Part shown: positions 1 to 6,343 of the stretch, one piece after another
Position numbering within the stretch: position 1 is the stretch's first letter
Layout: each line of letters begins with the position of its first letter
Assembly: GCA_007128495.1 (NCBI GenBank)
Contig: SKXH01000194.1
Coordinates: forward strand, 1-14,017
Direction of reading: 5' to 3'
Length of the DNA: 14,017 nt
Source of the DNA: Bacteroidota bacterium
Lineage (GTDB): Bacteria > Bacteroidota > Ignavibacteria > T3Sed10-11
Notes under the pieces: model-generated
Databases searched by the model: none
What the model saw: only the letters and a program-made list of their open reading frames with translations
Told to the model about the DNA's origin: nothing
Program-made: the position numbers and the translations under genes

Positions 1-2075
1 ACGGGAAGTCCGAGATCAAGAACTATCAAATCAAGCTCGTTTAGAAGTTCCGTGAAGATTGAAATTGCATCCAATCCGTCTTCTGCAGTATGAATACGGT
101 ACCCATGTTTGGAAAGTATTTCGAAGGCAATATCTCGCAGTTCAGATACATCTTCGATGAGAAGAATGGTTTCTCGACCTTTTAAGTCGTCGGTTTTAGG
201 TTTTGCCGTTTCTCTCTTCCCTTTAATCTGCGACACAGGAAGATATATCGCAAATGTCGTGCCTGTTCCGACTTGACTTTCAACGTCAATATACCCGTTA
301 TGCGATTTCACGATTCCGTATACAATAGAGAGACCGAGGCCGGTCCCTTTTCCGACCTGTTTTGTGGTAAAATATGGTTCAAAAAGCCGTTGCCTTACTT
401 CTTCATTAATTCCTTTCCCCGTATCGGTTATTTCAATTTTTATATGATCCGTCGGAACTTCCTGATGCAGTTTATCGAAGATTTCTTCGGGGGTTAAGAG
501 AGATGCGTTAATTGCGATTGTCCCGCTATCAGTATTATCGGATTCGATTATTGCATCTCGTGCATTGATACACAAATTAATGAGCATCTGATATACATCG
601 CCTCTGTTACCCCACACCGGAGGCAGGGACGCCGGCAAACTAACGTTTAGTTTGATTGATTTTTCAATCGTGTGTTCGAGTGTACGCTGGATGTCGTTGA
701 TTATCTCCACTACATCTATATTCTTAAATAGTGACTCTTCTTTTCGGGCAAACGTCAGCAATCGTCCTGTTATTGATGTGCCCCGAACGACTGCACTTTC
801 GATCATGGAAATATATTTCTTCAATTTTTGTTTCGTGATCTCCTGCAATAGAAGGTGAATACTACCGCGTATTATACTGAGCACATTGTTGAAATCGTGG
901 GCGATTCCGCCTGCAAGCTGGCCGATCGCTTCCATTTTTTGTGAATGTTTAAGCTGCTCTTCCAGTTTCTTTTGTTGTGTAATATCTTCTTTAACGGCTA
1001 TAAAATTGGTTATATTCCCCTCATTGTCTATCATCGGCGAGATTGTTGCATATTCCCAGTACAATTCACCGGACTTCTTTTTATTATGTAATTCACCTCT
1101 CCATACTTTTCCGGCAAGGATCGTGTTCCAGAGATCTTCGTAGAATTCCACCGGCATATTTCCCGACTTTAGTATGCGTGGTTTTTTACCGATTGCTTCA
1201 TCTGCACTATAGCCGGAAATCATTTCGAATTTGGGGTTCACATATTCTATAGTGCCGTTTTTATCCGTCATCATAACAGTGACCGGACTTTGTTCCACAG
1301 CCTTCAACAATTTACGGTACTGTTCTGTGGTTAATAACTTGTGGCGTATATCTCTCACAAGAAAAAATACGTGTGTAGAATCACCGATGTCTATCAGAGA
1401 TGCGATCATCTCGGTTGGTATATCCTCTCCGCTCTTTGTGCGGCAGGTCAGTTTGTCCGTCCATGCTTTGTGCTTGTCGCGTGCCTGATCGGCAAACTCT
1501 CGAAGTTTGTCCATCTCGTCCGGATGAATAACCGACACCGGGAAGGTGAGAAGTTTCTCCTTCGAATAGCCGAGCAATGAAACGGATTTGTCATTGACGC
1601 GTATAATTTTATCATTCGATGGATCGAGGATAAAAACGGCATCCTCAAATTTATCAAGAAGGTTTTCAAGTTGAAGTTCTTGTTCGTGTTTACGATGTGT
1701 AATATCAACAATAACTACCCGGCTTGCTATGACATTTCCGTTGTTATCGGTTATGTGGCGCACCCAGAGAAGAACATTAAGTAGCTCACCGTTCAGTCTG
1801 CACATCTCAAGTTCTGTTTCTGTGATATCTTCACCGGCACGAAATTTTTCAAAAACTTTTTTTGCTTTTTCCTTACCGAGAGTGGTATTGGCATAGAGAT
1901 CGAATACCGGTCGTCCGGTCAAACCTTCAATGGGGTAACCAAGTAATTCTGCTGCACTCCTGTTTGCGAGATAAATTCTGGCGTCGGTGCCGACGGAAAA
2001 GTGTGCTACGGGAGATTCCTTGACTAAATCGCGATATAGATCTTCAGGAGGGCGAATATTTGGATTGGATGCCAT
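1..2075 (-). CDS. Hybrid sensor histidine kinase with three PAS domains (partial, runs off left edge)
   Basis: The frame stays open from ATG at 2075 to the window edge: 691 whole codons with the C-terminus missing. Three PAS domains lie at about residues 12-128, 136-245 and 254-368; the third ends in the typical VKEDIT PAC tail. A HisKA domain follows with phospho-acceptor His393 in GGIAHDFNN. The HATPase_c domain has its N-box around Asn504, a G1 box DTGKG at 551-555 and a G2 box GKGTGLGLS near 575-583. A receiver domain starts near 635, with the acidic pair Glu641-Asp642 and probable phospho-acceptor Asp687, right at the edge. No membrane segment or signal peptide is visible, so it is probably a cytoplasmic sensor that autophosphorylates and passes phosphate to its own receiver. 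The start is set by GGAGGT nine bases upstream. PAS ligands cannot be told from sequence. The output partner is not in the window. Confidence 0.95.
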   Translation of the reverse strand, partial: MASNPNIRPPEDLYRDLVKESPVAHFSVGTDARIYLANRSAAELLGYPIEGLTGRPVFDLYANTTLGKEKAKKVFEKFRAGEDITETELEMCRLNGELLNVLLWVRHITDNNGNVIASRVVIVDITHRKHEQELQLENLLDKFEDAVFILDPSNDKIIRVNDKSVSLLGYSKEKLLTFPVSVIHPDEMDKLREFADQARDKHKAWTDKLTCRTKSGEDIPTEMIASLIDIGDSTHVFFLVRDIRHKLLTTEQYRKLLKAVEQSPVTVMMTDKNGTIEYVNPKFEMISGYSADEAIGKKPRILKSGNMPVEFYEDLWNTILAGKVWRGELHNKKKSGELYWEYATISPMIDNEGNITNFIAVKEDITQQKKLEEQLKHSQKMEAIGQLAGGIAHDFNNVLSIIRGSIHLLLQEITKQKLKKYISMIESAVVRGTSITGRLLTFARKEESLFKNIDVVEIINDIQRTLEHTIEKSIKLNVSLPASLPPVWGNRGDVYQMLINLCINARDAIIESDNTDSGTIAINASLLTPEEIFDKLHQEVPTDHIKIEITDTGKGINEEVRQRLFEPYFTTKQVGKGTGLGLSIVYGIVKSHNGYIDVESQVGTGTTFAIYLPVSQIKGKRETAKPKTDDLKGRETILLIEDVSELRDIAFEILSKHGYRIHTAEDGLDAISIFTELLNELDLIVLDLGLP

Positions 2076-2084
2076 CGACTTTAC

Positions 2085-2090
2085 ACCTCC
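2085..2090 (-). promoter_or_regulatory. Ribosome binding site of the hybrid kinase
   Basis: The minus strand reads GGAGGT nine bases before the ATG at 2075, a near-perfect Shine-Dalgarno sequence. It fixes the start of the kinase gene. Confidence 0.8.
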
Positions 2091-2204
2091 GGTGCCGGTG
2101 TATTTATAATGGGTTACAAAGCATATCTGGAATAAAGATTTATATGTTTGAATATATGAATATTTTTAGGAATACGCAATATTCAACTGTTTTATATATA
2201 CGAT

Positions 2205-2345
2205 CTATAAAGAGAATGTGAGGGGAATAACATATTCTCCTTTAAAAGGATTCTTATAATTTATACCCAACAGCCGGAATGCCTTTTCAGGTATGCCGAT
2301 ATCGGCGAGATATAGTTCATCGGCGGCGGCATCCGGCCTACCGGA
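2205..2345 (-). pseudogene. Possible C-terminal remnant of an NAD(P)H-hydrate epimerase-like gene
   Basis: Below an in-frame TGA at 2346-2348, the minus strand is open for 46 codons and then stops with TAG at 2205-2207. There is no ATG or GTG start and no ribosome site. The peptide contains ELYLADIGIPEKAFRLLGI and ends IPLTFSL. From memory, an ADIGIP-type strand followed by a short helix ending in LGI resembles the tail of YjeF_N/NnrE epimerases. This is a family impression from about 20 residues, not a demonstrated hit. If correct, the rest of the gene is gone or scrambled here. A chance open frame cannot be excluded. Confidence 0.3.
2295..2306. repeat. Perfect 12-base palindrome
   Basis: GCCGATATCGGC equals its own reverse complement. 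It lies about 220 bases upstream of the kinase start, inside the possible remnant coding stretch. It could be a dimeric operator or a chance of local composition. Confidence 0.6.
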
Positions 2346-2379
2346 TCATCGATTATCCGGCACCTTGAATCCGGGTGCC
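2331..2379. repeat. Cluster of ATCCGG/CCGGAT half-sites and hairpins
   Basis: The hexamer occurs four times in 44 bases: ATCCGG at 2331-2336, CCGGAT at 2341-2346, ATCCGG at 2355-2360 and ATCCGG at 2369-2374. Positions 2341-2360 form a 20-base near-perfect palindrome, CCGGAT-c-ATCGAT-t-ATCCGG. Just after it, GGCACC (2359-2364) pairs with GGTGCC (2374-2379). This is either a small palindromic (REP-like) element or a multi-site operator upstream of the kinase. Confidence 0.5.
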
Positions 2380-2411
2380 CGTATCTATATAGTTTAATAT
2401 GATTCCACCGC

Positions 2412-2540
2412 TCAGGTGTTTACGTTATTCCCTTTAATTAATAGGTAATGCGCCATAAAGAGCAGCGTTACCTGGAACTGCATACCGCCCATCGGGTGGG
2501 TTTCAGTGGACATGAAGTGCCACTGACCCCAATGCACCAT
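2412..2540 (-). CDS. Possible 42-aa small ORF or gene remnant
   Basis: ATG at 2540 to TGA at 2412-2414 on the minus strand gives 42 residues rich in Met, His and Trp, beginning MVHWGQWHFMSTETHPMGG and continuing into a hydrophobic stretch, VTLLFMAHYLLI. The composition looks more protein-like than random, but no Shine-Dalgarno sequence precedes any of its Met codons. I do not recognise the family. The same bases form a hairpin (2498-2529), so a structured RNA is an alternative. It may also be the tail of a decayed gene. Confidence 0.25.
   Translation of the reverse strand: MVHWGQWHFMSTETHPMGGMQFQVTLLFMAHYLLIKGNNVNT
2498..2529. repeat. GC-rich hairpin, 10-bp stem
   Basis: GGGT plus CAGTGG (2498-2501 and 2504-2509, with a two-base bulge) pairs with CCACTGACCC (2520-2529) around a 10-base loop. 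No T-run follows on either strand, so it is unlikely to be an intrinsic terminator. CCCATCGGGTGGG just to its left can form a competing small hairpin. Confidence 0.5.
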
Positions 2541-2548
2541 ATTGTCAA

Positions 2549-2620
2549 CGGTTATTTGGTTAATTGTTAATCGTGCTCAACATTTAGAAACTATTAACAA
2601 ATAACCGATAACTATTAACC
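2549..2620. repeat. AT-rich heptad repeats arranged as an inverted repeat
   Basis: From 2586 to 2620 the sequence falls into five consecutive seven-base units: AGAAACT, ATTAACA, AATAACC, GATAACT, ATTAACC. On the left, 2549-2572 carries the same kind of units in reverse orientation. As a result CGGTTATTTG (2549-2558) is an exact inverted copy of CAAATAACCG (2598-2607). The array ends four bases before the stop codon of the flavin oxidoreductase. It resembles the degenerate short tandem heptamers seen between genes in some genomes; its role is unknown. It could fold in the 3' end of the oxidoreductase transcript. Confidence 0.6.
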
Positions 2621-2624
2621 GAAC

Positions 2625-3977
2625 TCAGAGCATATATACCACATCCGAACTTCGGGTCGGATATGCGTAGATCATTTTCTTTAATTCTTTTGTTTTGATA
2701 CCGAACCGTATTGCCATCGCAAACAGGTTAATAACTTCCTCATAATGATCGCCGAGCAGATGGGCGCCGAGTATGGTATCGTTTTCTTCGTCGATTAATA
2801 CTTTAAATGCCGAATGCTGTTCGCCAATACGCATTGAAGAATACCAACCCTGTGTTTCCTGATAATTTATTTTATACCGGATGTTTTGTTTTTTTGCCTC
2901 CTCTTCACGCATGCCGACCGAAGCAAGCGGCGGCAGGGTAAACACAACGGACGAGGTTGCAGAGTAATCGGGTTTGAGTTCGTTGCCGTTGAGAATATTG
3001 TGTGCCGCGACGCGTGACTCCATGCCGGCGACCGGTGTTAACGGCAGACCCGGACTTCCCGATGCGTCACCTGCTGCGTACACGTTCTCATTGCTCACAC
3101 TCTGCATATATTCGTTTACCGTTATACCTTTTTTGTCGAATTTTACGTTTCCCTTATCAAGGTCCATATCATCGATATCGGGAGTTCTGCCGGCGCCGTG
3201 TACAACAAGTTCGCCTTTATACGTTTGTTTCTCACCATTTGTTTTACCGTGAACAATGAACTCGTTTCCATTCTTCTCAATTTTGTTTACATCGGTATTA
3301 AGTTGAAGATCGATACCGATTTCTTTTGTCCTGTCCATAAGCAATCCGACCAAATCTTTGTCGAACTGTTCAAGCGGCCGTTCACCCCGGTGGAGTATCG
3401 TTACCGAACTCCCGGCGCGTGCGGCAATGTGGGCGAATTCAAAGGAGATATATCCTCCGCCCACAAAAATAATATTCTCCGGAAGTTCGTTGAGTGCAAG
3501 GAATTCGTCGCTATAGGTTAGATATTCTTCACCCTCGATATTTAAAGGGACAGGTTTTGCACCATTTGCGAGAAGGATTTTTTTTGTCTCCAGATATTCG
3601 CCATTAACTTCCAAACAGTTTTCGTTAATGAATTTCGCTCTGCCGTTTATGGGAACAATCCCCGCTTTTTTCATACTTTGAGTTCTGCTGTCGGGGACCG
3701 GTTCTGTAAAAGTGTTTTTAAATTTCATTAAATCGGACCATTTTATCTTCGATGAGCCGGAAATTCCTTTTTCACTCATGCGCTCGATTCTGTCGATTAT
3801 TTCCGCTGCACCGACTAAAATTTTCTTCGGATCACATCCCCGCTGGGCACAGGTTCCGCCAAACGGTAACGAATCAATCGCTGCGACTTTCCATCCATCA
3901 TTTTTAATCCGAAATGCAGCCCCGAGGGCACCGCTCCCCGAACCAATTACAATAAGATCGTATCGTTTCTTTGCCAT
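2625..3977 (-). CDS. Pyridine nucleotide-disulfide oxidoreductase (glutathione reductase/dihydrolipoamide dehydrogenase family)
   Basis: A 450-aa flavoprotein of class I disulfide reductase type. The FAD motif GSGSGALGA is at residues 12-20, the redox-active pair at Cys43 and Cys48 in GGTCAQRGC, the NAD(P) motif GGGYIS at 173-178, the second FAD motif AAGDASG at 301-307, and a C-terminal dimerisation domain from about 340. Arg197 and Arg200 follow the second NAD(P) strand, which hints at NADPH (inference). The tail reads YAYPTRSSD, so the His of the classical HPTxxE motif is Tyr439 and the Glu is Asp. Other reductases with an AYPT tail are known to me, so this is probably a subfamily trait, not damage. 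The substrate is unknown. I chose ATG 3977 because it has AGAGGA upstream and starts right at the FAD fold; the frame is open 40 codons further, to 4097, with an unlikely leader. Confidence 0.9.
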   Translation of the reverse strand: MAKKRYDLIVIGSGSGALGAAFRIKNDGWKVAAIDSLPFGGTCAQRGCDPKKILVGAAEIIDRIERMSEKGISGSSKIKWSDLMKFKNTFTEPVPDSRTQSMKKAGIVPINGRAKFINENCLEVNGEYLETKKILLANGAKPVPLNIEGEEYLTYSDEFLALNELPENIIFVGGGYISFEFAHIAARAGSSVTILHRGERPLEQFDKDLVGLLMDRTKEIGIDLQLNTDVNKIEKNGNEFIVHGKTNGEKQTYKGELVVHGAGRTPDIDDMDLDKGNVKFDKKGITVNEYMQSVSNENVYAAGDASGSPGLPLTPVAGMESRVAAHNILNGNELKPDYSATSSVVFTLPPLASVGMREEEAKKQNIRYKINYQETQGWYSSMRIGEQHSAFKVLIDEENDTILGAHLLGDHYEEVINLFAMAIRFGIKTKELKKMIYAYPTRSSDVVYML

Positions 3978-3981
3978 ATAA

Positions 3982-3987
3982 TCCTCT
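3982..3987 (-). promoter_or_regulatory. Ribosome binding site deciding the oxidoreductase start
   Basis: AGAGGA on the minus strand, four bases before the ATG at 3977. It supports the 450-aa product over the 490-aa version starting at 4097. Confidence 0.65.
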
Positions 3988-4127
3988 TTAAATTTTTTAT
4001 TTAAGTATACGATGGGAAAACATAAATATCTGTCAGCTGTCTGACGAAATGGTTGGAATGTTTCAGGAAAGATAGTGGAGAACAGGTAAAGAATCAAGTG
4101 ATAGGATCCGCCATACGAAAATGGTTA

Positions 4128-4155
4128 TTGACGGTGCACTCCGTTGCCCTATATT
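4128..4155 (+). promoter_or_regulatory. Possible sigma-70-type promoter for the transglycosylase gene
   Basis: TTGACG (4128-4133) is followed after 16 bases by TATATT (4150-4155); TATTAT at 4152 gives an 18-base spacer. It would leave a leader of about 140 bases before the ATG at 4301. This is pattern matching only, and Bacteroidota-type promoters differ from this consensus. Confidence 0.4.
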
Positions 4156-4300
4156 ATATCTTGCTGTTAATTTTCTCAATCAGAAGATTTAGTCCATAAT
4201 TCATCCTGTTGGACGATTGGTTTTCAACTCCCCTTAGTTGTACTTTAAATGACGGTTAATGTGAGCAAATCAAAATACATAAATAAATAAGGACCGAAAT

Positions 4301-5041
4301 ATGAATAAGAACTATTTATTTATCGTCATTTTTATTTTAATAGTTTCCGATAGGGGGCACGGGCAAGACTCTGAAAATATGCGGGTAAACCAGAGCATAA
4401 ATGAAATTTCACATCTCGATCATAAAATGCAGTTGGAACTTGGTTTCCCGAGAATTGAGCGAATACTTGAATCTTACGAGCAGACGATTAAACGATATGC
4501 TAATCGCTATGGATTTGATTGGCGTTTTATTCTTGCTGTCATGAATCAGGAATCCCGCTTTCGGATTCAAGCAGTCAGTCACAGAGGAGCATTTGGACTT
4601 ATGCAGATCATGCCTCCCACCGGCAGAGATATTTCGGATGCACTTGGCATCGATAATGTAGCTCAACCTGAAGATAATATCGTGGCTGGTATATACTATC
4701 TGTGGTGGGTATATACGATGTTTATTTCCAATGATGAGCACTCTTACTCCGAAACATCGAGTGAAGATAGATTACAACTTGCGCTTGCTGCATACAACGG
4801 CGGACCGACGCGCGTGAGGGATGCACAGCAAATAGCACGCTATCTGAATCTTAACCCGAACAGATGGGATATTATCCGTGATATTTTACCGATGTTATCA
4901 TTTCGGTATTATACACTCCATCAGTACATCTGGGAAACCGGTAGACCGACAGGTGGGTATTTTATCGGTTCACCGGAAACCATTAACTATGTAGCAGCCG
5001 TAATGGAGTATTACTCATACTATCAAAAACTGTTTGATTAA
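4301..5041 (+). CDS. Secreted lytic transglycosylase (SLT domain)
   Basis: A 246-aa protein that should cleave the MurNAc-GlcNAc bond of peptidoglycan with formation of 1,6-anhydro-MurNAc. It has a hydrophobic N-terminal segment (residues 4-15), likely a signal peptide with cleavage near residue 22. The SLT goose-lysozyme-like fold runs from about 70 to 210: catalytic Glu84 in MNQESRF, GLMQIMP at 99-105, and AYNGG at 164-168. No lipobox, LysM or other wall-binding module is seen, so it is a minimal periplasmic enzyme. The stretch after the catalytic core is rich in Tyr and Trp. The start has AAGGA seven bases upstream. It is not obviously co-transcribed with the genes that follow, since 405 bases separate it from gnd. 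Confidence 0.9.
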   Translation: MNKNYLFIVIFILIVSDRGHGQDSENMRVNQSINEISHLDHKMQLELGFPRIERILESYEQTIKRYANRYGFDWRFILAVMNQESRFRIQAVSHRGAFGLMQIMPPTGRDISDALGIDNVAQPEDNIVAGIYYLWWVYTMFISNDEHSYSETSSEDRLQLALAAYNGGPTRVRDAQQIARYLNLNPNRWDIIRDILPMLSFRYYTLHQYIWETGRPTGGYFIGSPETINYVAAVMEYYSYYQKLFD

Positions 5042-5446
5042 GAAAGCTTAATTATTAACTGCCATTAACTATTTTTTACAATTTCTTTTGTGTCGGATTT
5101 CCAGGATTTTTTCGCATTTCGTTGCTTTTTTTTATATAATGTCATGTGACGGACGGAACTTCATCTTCATTTACCATACATTATACTCAAAAAACATTTG
5201 TGCAAATGATTGTAATGATTCTTCGTTTTGCGGCAATTCTACTGCCGTTCGACAGTTCTTTTGCAAGGGAAAATGTAATTTTGGCGATATTGTTTCTAAT
5301 AACCGTTTCGGTCGGTCCGAATCTGTTTGTCTACGCACAAGCAGGATATGCCGAATTCTCAGACTTGGCAATTGGTTATCTCATACCTTCGGTTATTTTC
5401 TTCGTTATATTATATTCATTCATTTCAATACCAGAAAGGAGAATCA
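5042..5446. other. Spacer between transglycosylase and gnd
   Basis: Starts with a repeated ATTAACT (5055-5061 and 5065-5071) followed by a six-T run, which resembles the heptads at 2586-2620 and might weakly end transcription, though no GC-rich stem is present. The rest is T-rich and contains a possible membrane-protein ORF from 5146 that overlaps the start of gnd (listed separately). No other gene is seen. Confidence 0.55.
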
Positions 5447-5514
5447 ATGCAGGTAGGTTTAATCGGACTCGGGAAAATGGGTGCAGCTATGGCAGAACGT
5501 CTGCTGCGGGATAA
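5146..5514 (+). CDS. Possible small membrane protein overlapping gnd start (uncertain)
   Basis: A 122-codon frame from GTG 5146 (alternative ATG 5206) to TAA 5512-5514. The middle is strongly hydrophobic, with about three candidate membrane segments near residues 19-36, 43-64 and 74-94 separated by charged or polar turns, and it ends in a basic tail after ISIPERR. The last 68 bases overlap gnd in another frame, and no ribosome site precedes either start. It could be a genuine small membrane protein, a decayed one, or an accident of T-rich sequence. I do not recognise a family. Confidence 0.3.
   Translation: MTDGTSSSFTIHYTQKTFVQMIVMILRFAAILLPFDSSFARENVILAILFLITVSVGPNLFVYAQAGYAEFSDLAIGYLIPSVIFFVILYSFISIPERRINAGRFNRTRENGCSYGRTSAAG
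5436..5441 (+). promoter_or_regulatory. Ribosome binding site deciding the gnd start
   Basis: AAGGAG five bases before ATG 5447. It selects the 298-aa product, which begins directly at the Rossmann fold, over the in-frame ATG at 5327. Confidence 0.8.
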
Positions 5515-6343
5515 TCACCGGGTAGTGGCATTCGATCTTAATGAAAGTGCGGTTAAGACGATCGAGGAAAAAGGAGCTTCCGGAGCATTCTCTATTGAGG
5601 AGCTCATCAAGTCCTTAACGACACCCAGAATCATTTGGATGATGGTTCCAGTCGGAGATCCTGTCCGGAAAACAATTGATACGCTCACACCAACTTTATC
5701 GAAAGGGGATATTATTGTTGATGGCGGTAATTCTTTTTATAAGGATTCGCGTCGCAGAGCTGATGAATTGGAATCATACGGTATACATTTTCTCGATGTT
5801 GGAACAAGCGGTGGAGTATGGGGATTGAAGGATGGATATTGTTTAATGGTCGGAGGTAAGAAAGAGATATTCGATTATTGTGAACCGATTTTCAGGTCGC
5901 TTGCTCCTCCCAACGGATATCGGTACATCGGTCCAAGCGGTGCCGGACATTATGTTAAAATGATACACAATGGTATAGAGTACGGTTTAATGCAGGCATA
6001 TGCAGAAGGGTTCGGTATAATGAAAGAATCCGAGTATGAAATTGATTTAGTGGATGTAGCAGATGTATGGGGGAATGGGAGCGTCGTACGATCCTGGTTG
6101 CTCGAGCTTCTTGCAAAAGCATTGAAGGATGATCCACGACTTGAAAAACTTACAGATTATGTTGAAGATTCCGGAATGGGAAGGTGGACGGTTTCGGAAG
6201 CAATCGAAAAAGATGTGCCGGCACCGATACTTACTCATTCGCTTATAGCACGTATCAGTTCGAGACAGGGGGAATCGTTCAGTGCAAAAATTCTTGCCGC
6301 CTTGCGAAATCAATTTGGCGGTCACACGATGAGGAAAAAATGA
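5447..6343 (+). CDS. gnd: 6-phosphogluconate dehydrogenase, decarboxylating, short (NAD-type) form
   Basis: Oxidatively decarboxylates 6-phosphogluconate to ribulose 5-phosphate. 298 aa, the length of the short GndA/YqeC-like class, not the roughly 470-aa E. coli form. The nucleotide site GLGKMG is at 7-12. Substrate and catalytic motifs are VDGGNS 91-96, GTSGG 119-123, Lys171 and Asn175 in KMIHNGIEY, and GRWT 245-248. After the second beta strand the protein has Asp30 (FDLN), where NADP-dependent forms carry an Asn-Arg-Thr turn, so NAD+ preference is inferred. The gene is translationally coupled to zwf: its TGA overlaps the zwf ATG (ATGA at 6340-6343). No 6-phosphogluconolactonase gene accompanies the pair here. 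Confidence 0.95.
   Translation: MQVGLIGLGKMGAAMAERLLRDNHRVVAFDLNESAVKTIEEKGASGAFSIEELIKSLTTPRIIWMMVPVGDPVRKTIDTLTPTLSKGDIIVDGGNSFYKDSRRRADELESYGIHFLDVGTSGGVWGLKDGYCLMVGGKKEIFDYCEPIFRSLAPPNGYRYIGPSGAGHYVKMIHNGIEYGLMQAYAEGFGIMKESEYEIDLVDVADVWGNGSVVRSWLLELLAKALKDDPRLEKLTDYVEDSGMGRWTVSEAIEKDVPAPILTHSLIARISSRQGESFSAKILAALRNQFGGHTMRKK
6331..6335 (+). promoter_or_regulatory. Ribosome binding site of zwf inside gnd
   Basis: GAGGA four bases before the zwf ATG at 6340, lying within the last codons of gnd. It supports coupled translation and excludes the longer in-frame start at 6184. Confidence 0.75.

Larger units (their letters stand above)
2076..2624. other. Long intergenic spacer with remnants and repeats
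   Basis: This 549-base stretch separates the kinase start from the stop of the flavin oxidoreductase. No gene of normal length is present. Read from left to right it holds an AT-rich leader before the kinase, a 46-codon open stretch without a start codon (2205-2345, minus), a 12-base perfect palindrome and a cluster of ATCCGG/CCGGAT half-sites, a 42-codon ORF (2412-2540, minus) with a hairpin in it, and an AT-rich heptad repeat array next to the oxidoreductase stop. These are listed separately. The mix suggests a decayed gene region plus repeats, but regulation or a small RNA is possible. Confidence 0.7.
3978..4300. other. Divergent intergenic region between oxidoreductase and transglycosylase
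   Basis: These 323 bases lie between two divergently transcribed genes and must hold promoters for both. I see no gene in it. A plausible plus-strand promoter is at 4128-4155 (listed separately). A small hairpin, GTCAG (4032-4036) with CTGAC (4041-4045), lies in the minus-strand leader and may be chance. No minus-strand promoter stands out. Confidence 0.6.

Noticed and set aside
1448..1711. 87-codon ORF on the minus strand inside the kinase region, and several plus-strand ORFs at 273-1580
   Set aside because: They are out-of-frame shadows of the continuous hybrid kinase frame, with no family resemblance or ribosome sites.
4032..4045. GTCAG/CTGAC hairpin in the oxidoreductase leader
   Set aside because: A five-base stem with a four-base loop is too small to support a regulatory call on its own.
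3978..4097. 40-codon N-terminal extension of the flavin oxidoreductase (start at 4097)
   Set aside because: The leader is Phe/Tyr-rich and unlike the family. The ATG at 3977 has a ribosome site and begins right at the FAD-binding fold.
5327..5446. Upstream start for gnd at 5327
   Set aside because: It would add 40 residues before a Rossmann fold that normally begins at the N-terminus; AAGGAG sits before ATG 5447.
6184..6339. Upstream start for zwf at 6184
   Set aside because: It would overlap the gnd catalytic domain by about 160 bases; the ATGA junction with its own ribosome site is far better.
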